Source of the DNA: Archangium lipolyticum
GTDB lineage: Bacteria; Myxococcota; Myxococcia; Myxococcales; Myxococcaceae
Assembly (NCBI RefSeq): GCF_024623785.1
Contig: NZ_JANKBZ010000042.1
Coordinates: 22,472-86,471 of the forward strand
DNA length: 64,000 nt
Direction of reading: 5' to 3'
Numbering within the stretch: position 1 is the stretch's first letter; every line of letters starts with the position of its first letter. The notes below the pieces were generated by a model. It worked only from the letters and a program-made list of their open reading frames with translations. It had not been told where the DNA came from and did no database searches. Shown here in pieces: positions 59,526 to 64,000 of the stretch. Both the position numbers and the translations under genes were made by a program.

Positions 59526-59993
59526 CTACGGCTGTACCGTGCCCTGCTCCCAGATGCGGTTGCGCAGGGCGGCCTCGATGAAGGCCAGGTGCCGCTGCTC
59601 GTCCGAGTAGTTGCGCTCGATGATGGAGCGGGCTTCGTCGCCCCACTCCAACTCGAGGGCCGCGCGGTAGGTGCGGTTGGTGAGCTCCTCGTTGCCCCGC
59701 ATGGCCTGGAGCGCGGCCTCGTTGCCCATCATCGAGGTGACGGCGGTGAAGCCCTTGAGGATGAAGCCCTTGAGGTCCGGCTTCTGCGTCGGCTTGCCCC
59801 CCAGCGTCAGCACGACCCGGGACAGGTCCCGGATGTGGCGCTCGTGGTCCTGTTGGAACGTGCGCAGGCTCATGCGCAGGGATTCCACGTCGATACGGTT
59901 GATGGCCGCCTCGTAGGCCCCCACCGCGTCGAAGTCGAGCGCGATGAGCTCATTGAGCCGGTCGATCATCTTGTTCAGGTCCATCGCCGCCAT
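59526..59993 (-). CDS. Ferritin-like four-helix protein (DUF2383/PA2169 type)
   Basis: A 155-residue helical protein. Residues fit a ferritin-like fold of the DUF2383 type: LNELIALDFDAVGAYEAAINRID, LRTFQQDHERHIRDLSRVV, GNEELTNRTYRAALELEWGDEARSIIERNYSDEQRHLAFIEAAL. Glu and His residues at helix positions (EAA, DHERH, DEQRH) could bind a di-metal centre. Related proteins are found in stress responses, but the activity is unknown. ATG 59993 is preceded by only a weak site (GCAGGCATG); ATG 59984 is an alternative. It stands alone between amrS and the DUF3995 gene. Confidence 0.85.
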   Translation of the reverse strand: MAAMDLNKMIDRLNELIALDFDAVGAYEAAINRIDVESLRMSLRTFQQDHERHIRDLSRVVLTLGGKPTQKPDLKGFILKGFTAVTSMMGNEAALQAMRGNEELTNRTYRAALELEWGDEARSIIERNYSDEQRHLAFIEAALRNRIWEQGTVQP

Positions 59994-60142
59994 GCCTGCC
60001 GTCCTCCTGAAGCCGCGCGGAGGATTCCGCGCCGCCGAAAGCTGGGGAGGGAAGGGAGGGGGCTCAAGCTGCCCGGGCGGACACTTCCCTACGTTCTGGA
60101 AGGCCGCCCGCCCGGCGAGCGGGTAGGCTGGGCCTCACTGCC

Positions 60143-60574
60143 ATGCTCCTGGTGACCCTGTTCGTCTGCGCGGTGTTTCTCCTGCTGTCCCTGCTCCACG
60201 TCTACTGGGCGTTTGGAGGGCGTTGGGCGGCGTCGGCCGTGCTGCCGGAGGAGGAGGGCGCACGGGCCTTCACGCCCTCGCCTGCGATGACGCTCGGAGT
60301 CGCGGGGCTCCTGCTGGCCGCGGCGGCCGTGATGCTGCTGCGCGGAGCGCTGGCCAGCCTCGTTCAGGACACGATGCTCTGGGGCCTGGTGACGCTGGGG
60401 ACCTGGGTGCTCGCGGGAGTGTTCGGAGTGCGCGCCGTGGGCGAGTTCCGGCAGGTGGGCTTCTTCAAGCGCGTCCGGGGTACCCGCTTCGCGACCTGGG
60501 ACACGTGGCTCTACTCGCCCCTGTGCGCCGCGCTGTCGGCGGCCTGCGCCTTCCTCGCGAATGGTTCTCCATGA
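60143..60574 (+). CDS. DUF3995 membrane protein
   Basis: A 143-residue protein with four hydrophobic helices. It resembles DUF3995: SLLHVYWAFGGRWAASAVLP near the N-terminus and the Trp/Tyr-containing loop FATWDTWLYSPLCAALSAACAFL at the end. Function of the family is unknown. Its stop overlaps the metallophosphoesterase start by 4 bp (ATGA), so the two proteins are made together and may form a membrane complex. Confidence 0.85.
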   Translation: MLLVTLFVCAVFLLLSLLHVYWAFGGRWAASAVLPEEEGARAFTPSPAMTLGVAGLLLAAAAVMLLRGALASLVQDTMLWGLVTLGTWVLAGVFGVRAVGEFRQVGFFKRVRGTRFATWDTWLYSPLCAALSAACAFLANGSP

Positions 60575-61512
60575 ATGATGCCTTCAGGGCACAGGAACTG
60601 CGGCTCGCGCTCCTCGCACTGCTCATCGCCTTCGTGTGCTGCGGAGGGCTCTTCCTGGGGGTGAAGCTCCTCCTGGCGAAGCTGCGCAAGCGGTCCGTTT
60701 CGCGAGCCACGCGCAGGGCCGCTGTCTTCTTCATCGGTCTCCTGCTCATCGGCGTGGGTTGCTTCGTGTATGCGCTCACCATCGAGGCCGACTGGCTCCA
60801 GGTCACCCGTGTGGAGGTGCGGACGCCCAGGCTGCCCGAGGGGAGCAAGCTGCGCATCGTTCACCTCTCGGATCTCCACGTCGACGGCTGGACGAGGGCG
60901 CTCACGCGTCTGCCGGACGAGGTCAACGCGCTCCAGCCGGACCTGCTCGTCTTCACCGGGGACTCCCTCAACTCGGAGGCCGGGCTCCCCGTCTTGCGCG
61001 AGGTGCTCTCGCGCATCCAGACGCGCTACGGCCGCTTCGCCATCCGGGGCAACCACGACGTCTGGTACTGGCGCGCGCTGGACCTCTTCGGTGGCGGCGT
61101 CGCGGAGGAACTGCGAAGCGAGGCCCTCCGGGCCGCCGACGGGCGGCTGGTGCTCTGTGGTGCTCCCTACGGCGCAGCCGGAAGCGTCGCCACGTGTCTG
61201 CGGGAGAACCCCGAGGGCCTCCGGCTCGTCGCCTATCACACGCCGGACCTCGTGGAGGACCTGGCTCCGCTCGGGCCGGACCTCTACCTCGCGGGCCACA
61301 CGCACGGGGGCCAGGTGCGCCTGCCCTTCTATGGTGCGATCCTCACCATGTCCCGCTTCGACAAGAAGTACGAGATGGGCCGTCATGAGGTGGGCCAGAC
61401 GACCCTCTTCGTCAGCCGGGGCGTCGGGGTCGAGCCCCATGCCCCTCGCATCCGCTTCCTCTGCCGGCCGGAGATCGCCGTCATCGACCTGGTGGGCACC
61501 GGCGGGCCGTGA
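60571..61512 (+). CDS. Membrane-anchored metallophosphoesterase
   Basis: A 313-residue calcineurin-like phosphoesterase. Two hydrophobic helices (about 10-30 and 46-65) precede the catalytic domain. Metal-binding motifs in order: HLSDLHVDG, LLVFTGDSLN, GRFAIRGNHDVW and LAGHTHGGQVRLP, the full set for a two-metal site. The layout resembles UDP-2,3-diacylglucosamine hydrolase-like or YaeI-type phosphodiesterases, but the substrate cannot be assigned. The ATG at 60571 is coupled to the DUF3995 gene by an ATGA overlap. Confidence 0.92.
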   Translation: MNDAFRAQELRLALLALLIAFVCCGGLFLGVKLLLAKLRKRSVSRATRRAAVFFIGLLLIGVGCFVYALTIEADWLQVTRVEVRTPRLPEGSKLRIVHLSDLHVDGWTRALTRLPDEVNALQPDLLVFTGDSLNSEAGLPVLREVLSRIQTRYGRFAIRGNHDVWYWRALDLFGGGVAEELRSEALRAADGRLVLCGAPYGAAGSVATCLRENPEGLRLVAYHTPDLVEDLAPLGPDLYLAGHTHGGQVRLPFYGAILTMSRFDKKYEMGRHEVGQTTLFVSRGVGVEPHAPRIRFLCRPEIAVIDLVGTGGP

Positions 61513-61533
61513 GGCCTGACACCTACACCCTCG

Positions 61534-61607
61534 GTTTCCACGAATCGTACCCACGGTACTTTCCGCACCCGGGTGGAAACTTCCGGCGGGTCCTCGCGAT
61601 AATCGCG
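61534..61607. terminator. Inverted repeats after the metallophosphoesterase gene
   Basis: Arms GTTTCCAC (61534-61541) and GTGGAAAC (61573-61580) form a perfect 8-bp stem with a 31-nt loop. A 13-bp palindrome CGCGATAATCGCG follows at 61595-61607. The first could end the upstream transcript; the second might be a regulator site for the next gene. Confidence 0.4.
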
Positions 61608-61667
61608 CTTGTCCCCCCTGGCCTGACCTGAAGTCCTCAGTGCCGGACGCATCCCGAGGAAGAGATC

Positions 61668-62426
61668 ATGAGGATCAGCCGCCCCGGCACTCCCCCCGCC
61701 CGGACCCAGGTGCCGCAGCCGGAGCCCAAGCCCGTCGCCCCGCAGAAGAACACGGTCCGCTCGCCGGCCACCTCCTCGTCGGCGGCCCCGGCCCGCTCCG
61801 CCGATACCTTCGAGGCGCCCCGCCCGACCCCGACGGCCTCCACCGGGGGCACGGCCCGGAGCAACGCCGCCCGGAACCTCCCGGCGGAGATTCCCACCGG
61901 CACCAAGGACTACTACCGCCAGCGCTACGACGACTTCGTGCGCCGCAACCCGGGGATGACGCCGCCCTCGTACTACCTGGAGTACGGGCAGAAGTACTGC
62001 GACCGCTTCTCCAGTCTCGGGCCCAAGGACCTGACCCCCGAGGGCCTCGCATGGCGCGACCGGACGCTCAAGGCCCTGCAGGATTCCATCGAGACCAAGC
62101 GGATGGAGGACCCGGTGGGCTTCGCCCAGCTCGAGCGCGACCCCGAGGCCTTCAAGAAGTTCGCCTACGACTCGCACCCGGATGCCTACGTGCAGTCCGG
62201 CCTCTACAAGCTGCCGGCGCAGGACCTGCTGAAGATTGGCACCACGCCGGACCTCAAGGACCTGTTCACCAAGGACGGCCTGCGTCAGGTCGCGGTGGCG
62301 CTCGGCAAGATGAAGCCCCAGGACGCGGCGAACGTGGCCAAGGAGTCGCTCGAGGAGCTGTGGAAGGACATCAAGCCGTCGTGGCCACCGATCATCAAGC
62401 CGCCCCACCTCTCACTTCCCTGGTAG
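61668..62426 (+). CDS. Hypothetical protein with disordered N-terminus
   Basis: A 252-residue protein. Residues 1-75 are disordered (Pro/Ala/Ser/Thr-rich, no hydrophobic leader). Residues about 78-252 are helical and charged: YYRQRYDDFVRRNPGMTPPSYYLEYGQKYCDRFSSL, DPEAFKKFAYDSHPDAYVQSGLYKLP, and a C-terminal WPPIIKPPHLSLPW. I recognise no family. The disordered N-terminus followed by a compact domain recalls secreted substrates of non-Sec systems, but no such motif is clear. It stands alone with AGGAAGAG just before the ATG. Confidence 0.78.
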   Translation: MRISRPGTPPARTQVPQPEPKPVAPQKNTVRSPATSSSAAPARSADTFEAPRPTPTASTGGTARSNAARNLPAEIPTGTKDYYRQRYDDFVRRNPGMTPPSYYLEYGQKYCDRFSSLGPKDLTPEGLAWRDRTLKALQDSIETKRMEDPVGFAQLERDPEAFKKFAYDSHPDAYVQSGLYKLPAQDLLKIGTTPDLKDLFTKDGLRQVAVALGKMKPQDAANVAKESLEELWKDIKPSWPPIIKPPHLSLPW

Positions 62427-62475
62427 CGGGCGGGCTGGCATCTTCGCCCCCGCATTCGACATCCGAGGTTGACGC

Positions 62476-63399
62476 GTGCCGGAGAAAGACTGGGAGAGGC
62501 TGGGAGAGCTGTCCGAGGGTTTGAAGATCGGAGCGGTGGCGGCGAGCCGTGAGGGCTTCGGGCTCATCGGCGCGGTGGTGGAGCCACCCGCTGGCAGCCT
62601 CCTGGAGCGCATGAAGGGCCGCCGCGCTCAAATCCATCGCGTCGCCGCCGGGTCCGTGTCGAGGACCTGGGAGGGCCCGGGCTGGGTGCAGGCGCTGGAC
62701 TGCGACGGGGCGCTGAGCGTGGCCATTGGCGCGACGCTGAAGCCCTCGGGCTCGGGGTCGGATTACCACCTGCTGGTGTCCACGGATGGTGGCCGCGAGT
62801 GGCAGACGCGCGGGCCCGTGGGCGCGCCGAGCCTCGGTCAGGTGCTGGCCGTCAGCGCGCAGGAGGTCTGGGTGCTGGGGGCCTGGTTCCTCGGGCGCAC
62901 CGCGGATGGGGGCGCCACGTGGACGGAGCTGGAGCTCGAGGGCGAGCGCAACCCGCACACCGAGCGGCTGCGGCGGGTGGAGGGCGGCGTGGCCCTGCTG
63001 GGCCGTGGCCTCTCCGTCACGACGGACGGGGGCGCCACCTGGAGCCAGGTGGACGTGGGCGCGGCGCGCGTGGTGGACGTGGACGGGGCCTTCGTGGCCG
63101 CGGTGGTGGAGGGGCAGGCCCGGGTGGGCGAGCGTCAGGGCTCGGAGGTGCGCTGGCTGGAGCCGCTCCCCGCGGGCCGTGAGCCGCTGCGCCTCGTGGC
63201 CACCGAGGGCGTGCTGCGCCTGCTCACCCGGGGCGCGGACCCGTCCAAGGGGACCGACCTGGCCCTGCACCAGAGTGAGGACGGGGGGCGGACGTGGTCG
63301 AACCACTCGCTGCCCATCGGGCCCCAGGTGGACATCGCCGGCCGCGAGTGGGGTCTGGGCGTGGATGTCCGCGGTGCCGTCTACGGCCGCGTGGGGTGA
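62476..63399 (+). CDS. BNR/sialidase-repeat beta-propeller protein
   Basis: A 307-residue protein with repeated Asp-box-like motifs: STDGGREWQTRG, TADGGATWTEL, TTDGGATWSQV and SEDGGRTWSNH, spaced 40-90 residues. These mark blades of a beta-propeller like those in BNR and Ycf48-like proteins. No signal peptide is evident and no sialidase catalytic residues are recognised, so binding rather than catalysis is likely. GTG 62476 is used, with GAGG about 8 nt upstream. It ends 20 bp before the IS end, and I see no disruption of the gene. Confidence 0.82.
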   Translation: MPEKDWERLGELSEGLKIGAVAASREGFGLIGAVVEPPAGSLLERMKGRRAQIHRVAAGSVSRTWEGPGWVQALDCDGALSVAIGATLKPSGSGSDYHLLVSTDGGREWQTRGPVGAPSLGQVLAVSAQEVWVLGAWFLGRTADGGATWTELELEGERNPHTERLRRVEGGVALLGRGLSVTTDGGATWSQVDVGAARVVDVDGAFVAAVVEGQARVGERQGSEVRWLEPLPAGREPLRLVATEGVLRLLTRGADPSKGTDLALHQSEDGGRTWSNHSLPIGPQVDIAGREWGLGVDVRGAVYGRVG

Positions 63400-63418
63400 G
63401 GCGACCCCCCTCCCGGAG

Positions 63419-64000
63419 CTGAGCATTAGCCACATTTGGCCAACCGGGGGAATGGTGCGCCGCATTCCATGACTTATAGAGTCATGAGGAAGGAGATGAC
63501 GGCAGCAGTAGCTTCGCTGTGGGCGCACGAGGAGTTTGGGCAGGCGCAGCTCGGGGACGAGAGACGTACGCAGCGGCTGGTCGACATGGCAGCGCAGGCG
63601 GTGCAGAAGCCGGCGGGCAAGTTGACGCAGGTGTGGGAGCAAGGGCCAGGGAGACAGGGGGCATACCGGCTGCTGGAGAATGAAGAGGTAGAGGCCGGGG
63701 ACATGACGAGCGCGGCAGGGGAGGCGGCATTTGGGCGTGCCAGGGGGCCGCTGGTACTGGCCGCTACGGACGGTTGCTCACTGAATGTGCTGGCGGCGCG
63801 CAACAAGCAGCTGTCCAAGGGTTTTGGTCCGGTGGGCACGGACAAGAGCAAGGCCAGGGGACTGGAGGTGGTAAGCGCGCTGCTGCTGAGCGACAAGGGG
63901 GTGCCGCTGGGAATAGGAGGCCAGCGCTACTGGGGGCGTCAGCACAGCAGCGAGCAGCCCGCGGACAAACGCTCCTTGGAGGACAAGGAGACGCGCTACA
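63419..64000 (+). mobile_element. Left end of a Tn5-like (IS4-group) insertion sequence, continues beyond window
   Basis: The likely inverted-repeat end is CTGAGCATTAGCCACATTT (63419-63437), which matches the Tn5 outside end at 12 of 19 positions including the initial CTGA. The transposase gene begins inside it. The right end and target duplication lie outside the window, so the boundary is provisional. Confidence 0.7.
63484..64000 (+). CDS. Tn5-like transposase, N-terminal part (3' end outside window)
   Basis: The frame runs open to the right edge (172 codons). It begins with the Tn5-type DNA-binding region: WAHEEFGQAQLGDERRTQRLVDMAAQAVQKPAGKLTQVWEQGPGRQGAYRLLENEEV, then the first catalytic Asp of the DDE set in VLAATDGCSLNV, and GTDKSKARGLEVVSALLLSDKGVPLGIGGQRYWGR, as in IS50/Tn5 relatives. 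ATG 63484 is used; ATG 63496 is next in frame with AGGAAGGAG directly before it. A 19-bp palindrome (63468-63486) covers the first start codon and could limit translation of the enzyme. No frameshift or stop is seen in the visible part. Confidence 0.9.
   Translation, partial: MRKEMTAAVASLWAHEEFGQAQLGDERRTQRLVDMAAQAVQKPAGKLTQVWEQGPGRQGAYRLLENEEVEAGDMTSAAGEAAFGRARGPLVLAATDGCSLNVLAARNKQLSKGFGPVGTDKSKARGLEVVSALLLSDKGVPLGIGGQRYWGRQHSSEQPADKRSLEDKETRY

Overview
The window looks like a myxobacterial chromosome, probably suborder Cystobacterineae (Archangium, Cystobacter or Stigmatella-like). It has very high GC with G/C third codon positions, dense genes with ATGA/TGATG stop-start overlaps, several Ser/Thr kinases with long C-terminal extensions, an Oar-type TonB-dependent receptor, ECF sigma factors, caspase-fold proteins and many lipoproteins. 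This placement is inference from gene content; there is no rRNA or tRNA gene in the window to test it.

Layout. 0-6.7 kb: end of a sensor kinase, a lipoprotein, a DUF779/aldehyde dehydrogenase pair, two membrane proteins and an NmrA-like reductase. 6.8-15 kb: a YcaO-TfuA thioamidation-type pair, a PknK-like kinase/ATPase and two unrecognised proteins. 15-20.6 kb: lipoprotein, NtrC-type regulator, LysE-type exporter, PAP2 phosphatase, DsbA/HCCA-isomerase-like protein and a NicO-like metal transporter. 20.7-32.5 kb: the CHAT/caspase-fold locus described below. 32.6-45 kb: a PLD-family protein, an Oar receptor with its lipoprotein, a TonB-like transducer, then a five-gene operon (zinc ribbon, coiled coil, Ser/Thr kinase, short Hsp70, J protein). 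45-50 kb: a Crp-family regulator, a barrel protein, and a second ECF sigma/anti-sigma/caspase cassette. 50-55.5 kb: two tandemly duplicated IPT/TIG lipoproteins. 55.5-63.4 kb: two HtrA-like proteins, a LuxR-type regulator, AmrS, a ferritin-like protein, a DUF3995/metallophosphoesterase pair and two other proteins. 63.4 kb to the end: the left end of a Tn5-like insertion sequence.

Main discovery. Seven genes at 20.7-32.5 kb appear to form one ECF-sigma regulon. Five promoters share a -35 GGTAACAA, exactly 13 nt of spacer, and a -10 CGTYYT. They precede (i) a small lipoprotein, (ii) a CHAT-STAND ATPase-TM-TPR protein, (iii) a C-type lectin lipoprotein, (iv) the sigma factor with its overlapping partner, and (v) a tandem-domain protein followed by a gingipain-like caspase-fold protein. 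The sigma factor's partner is a single 979-residue protein carrying a zf-HC2 anti-sigma motif, a membrane segment, a TPR-like region and a CHAT domain with its His/Cys pair. The predicted topology puts the protease-fold domain in the periplasm. This suggests envelope sensing in which a caspase-fold domain controls release of a sigma factor that then transcribes further caspase-fold effectors. The 47.1-49.9 kb cassette repeats the theme with separate genes (sigma, zf-HC2 anti-sigma, secreted caspase fused to a barrel-like region).
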